Origin: Streptomyces sp. V4I2
GTDB taxonomy: Bacteria > Actinomycetota > Actinomycetes > Streptomycetales > Streptomycetaceae
Assembly (NCBI RefSeq): GCF_030817655.1
Contig: NZ_JAUSZM010000002.1
Coordinates: forward strand, 1 to 64,000
Reading direction: 5' to 3'
Length of the DNA stretch: 64,000 nucleotides
Under the pieces are notes generated by a model. It saw nothing but the letters and a program-made list of their open reading frames with translations. It was not told where the DNA came from and searched no databases. Positions 8,400-15,640 of this stretch are shown one piece after another (the stretch's first letter is position 1; each line of letters opens with the position of its first letter). A program made the translations under genes and the position numbers.

Positions 8400-8440
8400 C
8401 AGGTCAGGGGTGGGTTCCCTCTCCTCAAAGACACTATTAT
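8400..8440 (+). promoter_or_regulatory. Promoter P5, upstream of the tRNA
   Basis: CAGGTCAGGGGTGGGTTC is shared with P2. The -10 TATTAT is at 8435-8440 and the -35 is GGTTCC or TTCCCT (16- or 14-base spacer). CAAAGACACTATTATT and the following TATAAGTC resemble P1. The first recognisable gene downstream is the tRNA at 8559. Confidence 0.65.
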
Positions 8441-8558
8441 TATAAGTCGAGAGCGGTTGCCGCCACACCTCCGCAGACCCTCCCAGCCCGGCCCCCAGAA
8501 CGAGGTCGCGCCCCGCCCGACCGGGCCGAAGGGCGCGGCCCTCACAACCGCACACCGA

Positions 8559-8632
8559 GGTGCTGTAGCTCAGTTGGAAGAGCGCGGATCTTATAAGTCC
8601 TGAGGTCGTGGGTTCGAGTCCCACCAGCACCA
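8559..8632 (+). tRNA. tRNA-Ile with UAU anticodon
   Basis: A 74-base cloverleaf: acceptor GGTGCTG/CAGCACC, D-stem GCTC/GAGC with loop AGTTGGAA, T-arm GTGGG-TTCGAGT-CCCAC and discriminator A. The anticodon loop is CTTATAA (8590-8596), giving anticodon TAT (8592-8594), which reads the Ile codon AUA. The anticodon stem has one mismatch (C27-T43) and a T-G pair, and the variable loop is six bases. CCA is not encoded next to the discriminator. Bacteria normally read AUA with a lysidine-modified CAU tRNA, so a UAU tRNA is unusual. Confidence 0.8.
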
Positions 8633-8664
8633 CTCCACCACCGTTCCCCACGACTGGAGTTGCG

Positions 8665-8868
8665 ATGACCGACACCGAGGCCACCCGGTACCCCGAGACG
8701 CCCGCCGAGGTGGCGTCCGCCGTCCTGGACGCTATCGAGACCCGGCCCGACGCCTTCAACATGGACCACTGGGCATTTCTGCCCGGCATGATCAGCCTGG
8801 CCCCCGAGATCCGAGAACCCAAGCTGGCCCGCGGCAGCGGCCGCGCGCTGTACGGCGGCTGCAGCTGA
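8665..8868 (+). CDS. Small hypothetical protein, 67 aa
   Basis: The ATG at 8665, 32 bases after the tRNA, follows CTGGAG. The acidic sequence MTDTEATRYPETPAEVASAV...FNMDHWAFLPG has no recognised domain. It probably shares a transcript with the tRNA. Confidence 0.6.
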   Translation: MTDTEATRYPETPAEVASAVLDAIETRPDAFNMDHWAFLPGMISLAPEIREPKLARGSGRALYGGCS

Positions 8869-8909
8869 CCACCACCCCACCCTTCACGCCCTTGCTGGAG
8901 GGATACTCA

Positions 8910-9254
8910 ATGATGATGACGACAACCCAGCGCATCCTCGACCTCGCTGCGGTGGCACCGGCTAGCCGTGGCGAGGACTTGGTGCTGCTCCTGCGTGAGG
9001 CGAACGAGTTGTACCAGCAGGGGCTGCAGGATCTGCAGCGGAGCGTGGCAGCGCGCCTAGGCGGGCTGCCCACCGAGGAGCTCATGCTCGCCGCGAACGC
9101 GGCCGGCATGCCCTGTGATGCATCGCAGGACCGCGATGAGGTGATCCTGCTGCTGGCCCTGGCCGAGTGGGAGATGACGCCGGCCGCCATGGCATACGCG
9201 GAGATGGCCGAGGACGCCGCGCGCCGCGGCATCTGCCTGATCCCCGAGGAGTGA
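8910..9254 (+). CDS. Hypothetical helical protein, 114 aa
   Basis: The start at 8910 follows TGGAGGG. The protein is nearly all helix; the segment RLGGLPTEELMLAANAAGMP followed by DRDEVILLLAL resembles a SAP-like helix-extended loop-helix motif, which in other proteins binds DNA. This is a weak similarity, not an assignment. Confidence 0.6.
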   Translation: MMMTTTQRILDLAAVAPASRGEDLVLLLREANELYQQGLQDLQRSVAARLGGLPTEELMLAANAAGMPCDASQDRDEVILLLALAEWEMTPAAMAYAEMAEDAARRGICLIPEE

Positions 9255-9382
9255 GTCCCTGAGCGCGGCCGTCCAGGAAAAACATTGGAGTGCGGACTGG
9301 ACCCTCAACCGGGACTTCTGCCATTATTTGTGTTGTGAGCCGGGCGGGCCGGCCCATTGTTGACAGGACGGACGGTTCTGCC

Positions 9383-10102
9383 ATGACCTCGCGCCGTGAG
9401 CCTCGCCTGGCCGACGCTGCCGAGATCGCGGCTGAACAGGGTCTGACGCCCGCGCGGATCACCAGCCTGTACACCGAACGCGCGGAGAACGCGGACGGCG
9501 TGCCCTTTCCCGAGGTCACAGGCATGCGTGGCCGCGCCCGCCTGTGGGACCATGCAGAGGTCACGGAGTGGTTCGCCCACCGCGCACCGGCAAGGCTCCA
9601 GCAACACACACCGCCCTCCCGCGACCCAGAAGAGCTGCTGAACGCGGCGGACGCCTCAAGGTTCCTCGGCTACAAGAACCGCAACCAGGTCACCACCTTC
9701 ATGCGTGACCACCCCGGGTACTTCCCCGACCCGGACGTCGTCGAAGAGCTGGGCACCGACGAGAACCCCTACCGCCGGCAGATGTGGCGCGTTCAGACCC
9801 TGCTGGACTGGATGGCCACGCGGCCCGGGCGCGGCAGACGTGCCGGCGTCGACCGCGGATCCTCGCTGCCCGACGTGCCCGTCGACGGCGACCCCGACGA
9901 ACTCCTGGGCGCGACCCAGGCGGCCGCCCTTCTGGGGTACAAGACCGCCGGCTCCTTCACCAGCAGTCTCTCCCAGGGCAACCTGCCGCTGCTGAAAACC
10001 CCGGACGCGCTCGCCGAGAACGCCGGGCGCCAGAACGGGCGCCGACGGTGGACGCGCCGGCGCATCCTTGAGCAGGCCTCCCAGCGCAAGTCCAAAAAGT
10101 GA
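9383..10102 (+). CDS. Repeat-HTH DNA-binding protein, 239 aa
   Basis: Three related units of about 70 residues each begin with a small helix-turn-helix: LADAAEIAAEQGLTPARITS, NAADASRFLGYKNRNQVTTF and GATQAAALLGYKTAGSFTSS. Each ends in a basic/aromatic strand, as in HTH_17/excisionase-like domains. The C-terminus is strongly basic (NGRRRWTRRRILEQ). The ATG at 9383 is used because it starts the first repeat. Such proteins on plasmids act as regulators or origin-binding factors; which applies here is unknown. A CCATTATTT sequence near 9320 may be its -10 region. Confidence 0.65.
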   Translation: MTSRREPRLADAAEIAAEQGLTPARITSLYTERAENADGVPFPEVTGMRGRARLWDHAEVTEWFAHRAPARLQQHTPPSRDPEELLNAADASRFLGYKNRNQVTTFMRDHPGYFPDPDVVEELGTDENPYRRQMWRVQTLLDWMATRPGRGRRAGVDRGSSLPDVPVDGDPDELLGATQAAALLGYKTAGSFTSSLSQGNLPLLKTPDALAENAGRQNGRRRWTRRRILEQASQRKSKK

Positions 10103-10107
10103 AACCC

Positions 10108-10135
10108 GGCGGTGAGCGCACATCCGCTCACCGCC
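10108..10135 (+). terminator. Hairpin terminator
   Basis: An 11-bp perfect stem GGCGGTGAGCG/CGCTCACCGCC closes on a six-base loop, five bases after the stop at 10102. Confidence 0.8.
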
Positions 10136-10341
10136 CCATGAACGCGGCAGCCGGTTACGGGCGTTGGTCCCTTGCGGGCCGGGTGTCGCACGATGGCCGG
10201 CATGGCGTGGCTCGCCACCACGCCCCGCAGCAGTGTCTGCTGCTGCGGACCGGCCATCGCCAAGCTTCCAGGACCGCTGCCGTGAACTGTTCCTGACTCC
10301 CACGCGGCCCCGGGTTGCTCGTGAGCTGTCGCGCAGTCTCG

Positions 10342-10440
10342 TGGTCGGGGCCTGAAGCTGACCATGGCCCCGACCCCGAAAACGTTCTTGGGGCGTGACC
10401 TTGGTCGGGGCCTCGTGGTCGGCGGTTAGGTCGGGGGTCA
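10342..10440. promoter_or_regulatory. TGGTCGGGGCC operator repeats
   Basis: TGGTCGGGGCC occurs at 10342-10352 and 10402-10412, and an inverted GGCCCCGACC at 10366-10375 makes a 10-bp inverted repeat with the first. Further GTGGTCGG-type copies follow to 10440. The same 11-mer is found inverted at 54458 and 54483. The repeats directly precede the replication-relaxation gene. The stretch 10136-10341 holds no gene I can support. Confidence 0.7.
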
Positions 10441-10457
10441 GGGGTTGCCTCTTCCCC

Positions 10458-11372
10458 ATGACCAGTTCCACGTCAGGTGCTCGGGCCGCCGAACTGGCTC
10501 CCAGCCCCGCTGAACCGCTGCGCTTGCAGGTCCTGACCGCGCTCGCCCTACATCGCATGGCCACGACCGGCCAGTTGCGCCAGATGCTGAAGCCTGATGG
10601 CTCCCGCCAGTTGTTCTCGCGGGTGCTGAACAAGCTGCGCTCCACGGGCTTCGTCGACCTCACCCCGCTCCCAGACCCGGGCCGGTCGCGTACCCACGCC
10701 TGGTACCTCACACCGGAAGGGTCACGTCTGACCCGAGATCTACCTGTCCTGCGGGGGCGACCGCCGTACCCCATCACCTCGACAACCGCAGCGTCGCTGA
10801 AGACACCGCACACCCTCACGGTCGTGCGCACCCACCTGCCCTTCGCGGCAGACGCCCGCCGGCTCGGGCACGAGCACGGCCCCTGGGACTGGACCCCTGA
10901 AGTTGCTCACCCCATCGGCGAGGGCGAGCGAACCGTGGCTGACGCCGTCATGCACTACACCATCGTCAACAGCGAACACCGACGGAAACTGCGCGCTTTC
11001 GTGGAAGTCGATCGCACCACCATGAGCAGCGAACGGCTGGCCGTGAAGCTGATCGAGTACGCCCGTCTCTTCCAGTACGAGGCCCAGCCCGCCGGCCGCC
11101 GCAGGCCGCCCTCCACAGGCCCTGCCTGGCTTCGCTGGTATCCGGTCTTTCCCCGCGTACTCTTCGTGCTCACCGGTGCCTCCCGGACCAGACTGGACAA
11201 TCGGATCAGCGATCTGCAGGCGATGGTTTCCCACCACCCCCTCGTAACGGCCCTCGCCCGCGAAGTGCCGCTCGGAGCCGCCGTACTGGAAGACATCGAG
11301 CAACACGGTCCCGCCCAGGCCGTGTGGGTGCCACTGGCCGGCGGCGAACACCGCCCTTGGACCGACCTGTGA
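10458..11372 (+). CDS. Replication-relaxation family protein, 304 aa
   Basis: The N-terminal winged helix (LQVLTALALHRMATTGQLRQ ... RQLFSRVLNKLRSTGFVDL ... HAWYLTPEGSRLTR) and the downstream HxxTVVRTHLPF and ADAVMHYTI..RKLRAFVEVDR blocks match the replication-relaxation family (PF13814) common on Streptomyces plasmids and integrative elements. Such proteins are thought to bind or unwind origin DNA. The ATG at 10458 lies just after the TGGTCGGG repeats, so its expression or activity may be tied to them. Confidence 0.8.
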   Translation: MTSSTSGARAAELAPSPAEPLRLQVLTALALHRMATTGQLRQMLKPDGSRQLFSRVLNKLRSTGFVDLTPLPDPGRSRTHAWYLTPEGSRLTRDLPVLRGRPPYPITSTTAASLKTPHTLTVVRTHLPFAADARRLGHEHGPWDWTPEVAHPIGEGERTVADAVMHYTIVNSEHRRKLRAFVEVDRTTMSSERLAVKLIEYARLFQYEAQPAGRRRPPSTGPAWLRWYPVFPRVLFVLTGASRTRLDNRISDLQAMVSHHPLVTALAREVPLGAAVLEDIEQHGPAQAVWVPLAGGEHRPWTDL

Positions 11373-11426
11373 TGGACTCCGTCCCTCCCACGACAGCGGT
11401 CACCGGGGTCGTGCCGATGAGGTTGT

Positions 11427-11606
11427 TCACTGCAGCCGGACGTAGCGTATGAAGTCGGTCCAGACCGCAGGTTCAACGCAGAGGACACCGTGCTCGCGGT
11501 GCTTGGTGTCCCGCACCATGACCGCGTCCGGGCGGTTGTCAGCGACCTCAACGCAGGAGTCTTGCGTGGTGTACGAGCTGGTGCGCCAGTTCGGTTCTAT
11601 GGGCAC
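11427..11606 (-). CDS. DUF397 protein, 59 aa
   Basis: The sequence PIEPNWRTSSYTTQDSCVEVA, then VMVRDTKHREHGVLCVEPAVW and WTDFIRYVRLQ, is the complete DUF397 fold. The GTG start at 11606 follows AAGGAGGA and overlaps the end of the XRE gene by 10 bases. DUF397 proteins in Streptomyces pair with DUF5753 XRE regulators (WhiJ-type systems), where they act as small partners or antagonists; that role is inferred from the family. Confidence 0.85.
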   Translation of the reverse strand: MPIEPNWRTSSYTTQDSCVEVADNRPDAVMVRDTKHREHGVLCVEPAVWTDFIRYVRLQ

Positions 11607-12472
11607 GACGCGTCCTCCTTGTCGGTCGGTATCCGGTCGAAGTGCTGGATCGCGGTGAGGATGAGTTCCCGGACAGTGTTGCCGTAGACCGCTGACTGCT
11701 GCAGCAAGGCGAACGCCTTGGTGTAGAGCTCGATCTCCCGTGGTTGGGAGACGGACAGTTCGGCGGAGTAGGTCTCGACGAGGACAAGTTTGTCGTCGAA
11801 CATCGAAAACGAGTTGCCCGGCCAGATCGCGGCGGGCGCCGAGCGGGGGACGACGCCGAGGCTGAGTCTGGGCAGTCGCATCACCGCCAGGAGGCGATCG
11901 AGCTGTCCCTTCATCACGTCGGGCCCGCCGAAGTTGGTGTAGAGCGCCTGTTCGCCAAGCAGCACGTTGAAGATCCGTTCGCCCTGGTAGAGGTATTGCT
12001 GGCGCTGGAGGCGCTTGGCGACGGCCGCTTCGGTGTCATCGGGGATCTCGTAGTAATTGACGACCTGTTCAAAAACTCTGGCGGCGTATTCGGTGGTCTG
12101 GAGAGTTCCCCAGATGACGGTGGGGTGCCAAATGCGGAACACCTTGGTCTTGGCGTAGACGGGGATTGCTTTGTGCTGCCGACTCTCGGCACCGGCCTGG
12201 AGTTGACGGCGCCACTCGAGCCACAGTTCGTCGACGTGGCGGACGATCGCGATCAGGTCGCCTAGTTGGTCATGCTGGCCGGTGATTTCGCACCAGAGGC
12301 GGATGTCGTCCTCGCTGGGACGCTGTTTGCCATGCTCGATGCGTGAGACTTTCGACTCGTGCCAGGCGGTGGCATGGGCGAAGGCCCGGCCGCTGGTGAA
12401 TCCAGCATCCTTGCGGAAGCCGCGCAGCCGGGCACCGAGCGCTAGGAGCGCCTCATCTACCTGTGTAGTCAT
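11597..12472 (-). CDS. XRE regulator with DUF5753 domain (WhiJ-like), 291 aa
   Basis: An N-terminal XRE helix-turn-helix (LRGFRKDAGFTSGRAFAHATAWHESKVSRIEHGKQRPS) is followed by the DUF5753 ligand-type domain (FRIWHPTVIWGTLQTTEYA, LLGEQALYTNFGG). The ATG at 12472 is the first good start. WhiJ-type regulators control development and secondary metabolism together with a DUF397 partner, here the next gene. The four minus-strand genes 13383 to 11427 overlap or nearly touch and form an operon. Confidence 0.85.
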   Translation of the reverse strand: MTTQVDEALLALGARLRGFRKDAGFTSGRAFAHATAWHESKVSRIEHGKQRPSEDDIRLWCEITGQHDQLGDLIAIVRHVDELWLEWRRQLQAGAESRQHKAIPVYAKTKVFRIWHPTVIWGTLQTTEYAARVFEQVVNYYEIPDDTEAAVAKRLQRQQYLYQGERIFNVLLGEQALYTNFGGPDVMKGQLDRLLAVMRLPRLSLGVVPRSAPAAIWPGNSFSMFDDKLVLVETYSAELSVSQPREIELYTKAFALLQQSAVYGNTVRELILTAIQHFDRIPTDKEDASCP

Positions 12473-12479
12473 GGATGGT

Positions 12480-13004
12480 TCAGGGCTTGTATTCGGTGTG
12501 AGGGATGGCGGCTGCCCACAGGAGGTCCCGCAGGCGTAGGCACTGGGCAACGGCGCCCGGATCCTCGATGATTTCCGATCCGAGGACACGGCCGTCCGAA
12601 TCGAAGTAGCCCACAGCCAGGAGGCGGTCGTCGTACAACCACCAGTCCCGGCCATCGAAGGGAAAGGTGGCGCCTGCCGGCAGGAGGTGTCGGGGCAGCC
12701 ATCGGACGGCCTCGCCAGCTTGCTCGTTCAGGGTCGTGGTGGCGTGCTCCCACTGAATGTAGGGGCTCAGGGGTTCTGTCACGACCCGGACCCGGCGCAC
12801 TGTCATGCCGCGGCGGGCGGCCAGCTCCACGAGGCGGGCCCAGGGCGTGAGGTAGGCGTAGTCGACGTCCTCGCCCTTCAGCCAGCTCTCAAACGGTCCG
12901 CGCTCGCCGGGCACGGAGTAATCGTCTCGCAGCTCCAGGTGAAAGGCATCGTGCTTGAAGCGGTCGAAGAGCCGGTTGCGCTCAGCGCTGGAGATCAGCT
13001 CCAC
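12480..13004 (-). CDS. DUF6879 protein, 174 aa
   Basis: The pattern FDRFKHDAFHLELRDDYSV, then RVRVVTEPLSPYIQWE, AGEAVRWLPR and DWWLYDDRLLAVGYFD, is that of DUF6879, a family usually beside WhiJ/Scr1-type regulators. The GTG at 13004 follows GGAGGAAA and overlaps the upstream gene. Function unknown. Confidence 0.8.
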   Translation of the reverse strand: MELISSAERNRLFDRFKHDAFHLELRDDYSVPGERGPFESWLKGEDVDYAYLTPWARLVELAARRGMTVRRVRVVTEPLSPYIQWEHATTTLNEQAGEAVRWLPRHLLPAGATFPFDGRDWWLYDDRLLAVGYFDSDGRVLGSEIIEDPGAVAQCLRLRDLLWAAAIPHTEYKP

Positions 13005-13383
13005 GCGTTTCCTCCAGTAGGGCGGTGATCGCCGGCTTCGGTATCTCGACACAGGTCTCATAGTCGGGGATCGACATCTGGGACAGGGCGTCCGGGTCGG
13101 TCACCGCCTTGCCCTGAACGACACACGTGCCCTGGGGGGTGACGATCATGACCGGGACTGCGGCCTGCTTGATGTCCCCAGGCCTCAGGCCGTCGTTGCT
13201 CAGGTGCTCGAACAACTCGGTCGGCACCTCCACAGCGCTCTCGCCCTCGGGTATATCAAGCTGCATCAGCAGCTCGTTCGCGAACAGTTGCCAGCCTTGA
13301 ACGATGTAGCTGTCCCGGTCGGTGGCATATAGCGTCGGGCAGTCGCCACCGGTTGAGTTGCTGCCGAGAAATCGTAACTTCAC
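12982..13383 (-). CDS. Hypothetical protein of WhiJ-type operon, 133 aa
   Basis: Starts MKLRFLGSNSTGGDCPTLYA with the motif YIVQGWQLFANELL. Proteins of this type often lead DUF6879/XRE/DUF397 operons in Streptomyces. It overlaps the next gene by 23 bases and is the first gene of the operon, so its promoter lies in 13384-13630. Confidence 0.7.
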   Translation of the reverse strand: MKLRFLGSNSTGGDCPTLYATDRDSYIVQGWQLFANELLMQLDIPEGESAVEVPTELFEHLSNDGLRPGDIKQAAVPVMIVTPQGTCVVQGKAVTDPDALSQMSIPDYETCVEIPKPAITALLEETRGADLQR

Positions 13384-13563
13384 GCTCTGTCTCCCGTCCT
13401 CGTCCTTGCTCAGGTTTGCGCGACATCTCGATGGTCGACGAGCCGTTCCAGCCCGTCAATCAGCATGCTGCAAACTCGCGCAAGGTGCTTGGGAGTTGCG
13501 TAGCTCGGGTTCTACGGTCTCATCAGTCGCCGCTCGTCACCGCAGATCCTGCGTCCTGGCTTT

Positions 13564-13606
13564 CCGGCCTGACGGAGAGCCCGGTCCTGCCTCCCCGTCA
13601 GGCCGG
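13564..13606. repeat. 12-bp inverted repeat between divergent genes
   Basis: CCGGCCTGACGG and CCGTCAGGCCGG are separated by 19 bases, just upstream of the plus-strand gene at 13634. It could be an operator for the divergent promoters. Confidence 0.6.
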
Positions 13607-13633
13607 GCGCCCCCGCTGGAAGGGCCAATAACC

Positions 13634-13849
13634 ATGACCAACGCACCGCTCAACGGCACTGGACGTGCCAGGCACCGCCCGCGCCCCCCGGAGCCACTCA
13701 TTCCGAGGGGTTCCGACCGGGACGCGGCCTGCATACGCCATCCCACCGTTCTTGCCTTACAGCAAGACAAGCCTGCGAAACGCCTCATGCCCTATTTCGT
13801 AGCCTGCGAAGGCGGTACTGCACAGACCACGGCAGGGGCTGCGCAATGA
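13634..13849 (+). CDS. Small hypothetical protein, 71 aa
   Basis: The ATG at 13634 and the stop overlapping the next ATG (ATGA at 13846) define a coupled small gene. The sequence is basic and Pro/Arg-rich at the N-terminus. No known family. Confidence 0.5.
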   Translation: MTNAPLNGTGRARHRPRPPEPLIPRGSDRDAACIRHPTVLALQQDKPAKRLMPYFVACEGGTAQTTAGAAQ

Positions 13850-14343
13850 ACCACACAGTGACGGCCGGGACAGTCGCACCGCCGGTGGACATTGACACGA
13901 TGCGCCGTACCATCAGCCAACTGATGGACCCCGATGCGCAGTTGCCCGTAGGCGAGGCGCTAGACCTTGTGCAGCAGGTGCTGCGCGGGCACATGCAGCT
14001 GATCATTCCCGAGGTCGAACAGGCTGCCCGGCAGCGGGACAAGGAGGATGTGTCCCGCTATTGCGCACTGGCCTGCGTCGGTGAGGCCCGCGGCAGACTC
14101 CGCGCTGTGGCCAGACCTGGTGAGCACGGTGCTCTCGCGTATGCGCGCCGGCTCGCCCGCAGCCTGGCCGCCCTGTGCGACCACCACGAGGCTCTGGCCG
14201 GGGTGGTGATGTGCCTGGCCTGCGACCAGCCCCTGCGCGACGGCGAGGACACCCTGCCCTACGACCACGTCAGCCCCAGCGGCTCCGCCCTCCGCGCAGG
14301 CCGCATCCACACCCGCTGCGCCCACACCATCCGCCGACACTGA
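13846..14343 (+). CDS. DUF6415-like protein, 165 aa
   Basis: VDIDTMRRTISQLMDPDAQL followed by VQQVLRGHMQLIIPEVEQAA matches the helical DUF6415 family found in many Streptomyces accessory loci. The C-terminus has VVMCLACDQPLRDGEDTLPYDHV, a possible half zinc knuckle. The start overlaps the preceding stop. The biological role is unknown. Confidence 0.65.
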   Translation: MNHTVTAGTVAPPVDIDTMRRTISQLMDPDAQLPVGEALDLVQQVLRGHMQLIIPEVEQAARQRDKEDVSRYCALACVGEARGRLRAVARPGEHGALAYARRLARSLAALCDHHEALAGVVMCLACDQPLRDGEDTLPYDHVSPSGSALRAGRIHTRCAHTIRRH

Positions 14344-14630
14344 CCCCGGCCCTACAGGCGAACCGCACCACTCCAGCGGTGGACGCCATCAACCTGACCG
14401 AGGGTCCTCAAAACGCCCGCCCCGAGTCCCCAACCCTGGACAGGCCGAGCCTCGGGGCGGGCCCCACACCCCGACACCCACACCAACCGCCCGCACAGCC
14501 CAGCTGCTCACCAGAACCCCTACCGACGTACGGGAACCGGCCCCACGGCCCGACACGGAACCACGCCACCCCGAATCCCGCGGGCCGCCACGCCGCGCAC
14601 ACGAGGCCCGCCTACCGGAGACCACCACTC

Positions 14631-15215
14631 ATGGATCCCCAAACCCGCCCCCCGCACACCGGGCCGTCAGGCCTGCCGCTGCGCAGCGGCAGGCGCCCCG
14701 ACAGCCCCCAAACCATCAGACACTGGCTCGCCACCGCCCACGATGCGCCCGTGCAGGCCTACACGGAATGGGCCGACCAGAGCGTCGCTCTGCTCCCTCT
14801 GGGCCGCCGCTTCAACGCCATCCGCATCCCCGGCATCCTCATCCACGCCGCCACCCACACCCACACCGACGCCCCCGAACTCCTCGCCCAGGCCGTACGG
14901 AACGCACTCGACGGGCCCGTCATCCACGACCACCTCAGCACCGGAGCCACCTACTACGCCCTCATCCCCCACAGCCGCGGCCTCCCCTGGCTCGGCACCC
15001 ACGACACCCCACTCCTCGGCCCCGGCACCTACCTGGGCATCCCCGCCCTCGAACACACCACCCCACCCGGCACCTACTGGCTGATACCACCCCGCCACCG
15101 AGGCGACCTCTGCGCACCCGACGCCGTCCTCCAGCTCATCAACACCGCACGACGCACACTCCGCACCACCACCCACAACAACACCCCAGCAACCCCAGCA
15201 CCCGAACACCCCTGA
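14631..15215 (+). CDS. Conserved Streptomyces hypothetical protein, 194 aa
   Basis: WLATAHDAPVQAYTEWADQSVALLPLGRRFNAIRIPG is a block I recognise from many Streptomyces proteins encoded beside DUF6415 genes; its N-terminal fold recalls the primase-polymerase N-terminal region (WADxGxALLPL). The catalytic Asp motifs of a true prim-pol are not obvious. The ATG at 14631 follows CCGGAG. Confidence 0.65.
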   Translation: MDPQTRPPHTGPSGLPLRSGRRPDSPQTIRHWLATAHDAPVQAYTEWADQSVALLPLGRRFNAIRIPGILIHAATHTHTDAPELLAQAVRNALDGPVIHDHLSTGATYYALIPHSRGLPWLGTHDTPLLGPGTYLGIPALEHTTPPGTYWLIPPRHRGDLCAPDAVLQLINTARRTLRTTTHNNTPATPAPEHP

Positions 15216-15640
15216 CCCGGCATCAGAGCGACATCGGCGCAGACCACCACCCCTCCTCTTCTGCCGGCCCTCTTCAAGCACCCGTCCCTGCCGGATGCCG
15301 GCAACGGGCCTGACCGAGACCCCCGACTCGAACAGACCCACCGCCCGTCAGGGACGGGCCACACACGACCGCCCGCTGCATCTGCGCGGACAGGAAGCTG
15401 GCCGTCGACGGCTTCGGTGTCCTGCCCCGGCGCCCGCCGCGAGCACACGTCTGCAAGACGCCGGTCGGCAACTGACCTCCAGACTCCCTCGCATTCGAGC
15501 GCCCCACCCCCGGCAGGCCTTCGCATGCCAGACGCCAGACCGCACCCTCGCCTTCGAAACCACAGCGAAGTACCCTCACCCGCCGGACGGGGCCGACGGG
15601 GCTCGGATCCGGTCGCAGTGATTCCCTTTTGCCGCTGTGG
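15216..15640. other. No gene seen
   Basis: This 425-base stretch separates a plus-strand gene from the end of a minus-strand gene. Open frames here are short, Arg/Pro-rich and lack ribosome-binding sites. No clear hairpin terminator was found. Confidence 0.5.

Noticed and set aside
8559..8632. tRNA as an attachment site for an integrative element
   Set aside because: I found no integrase nearby and no second copy of the tRNA 3' end in the window.
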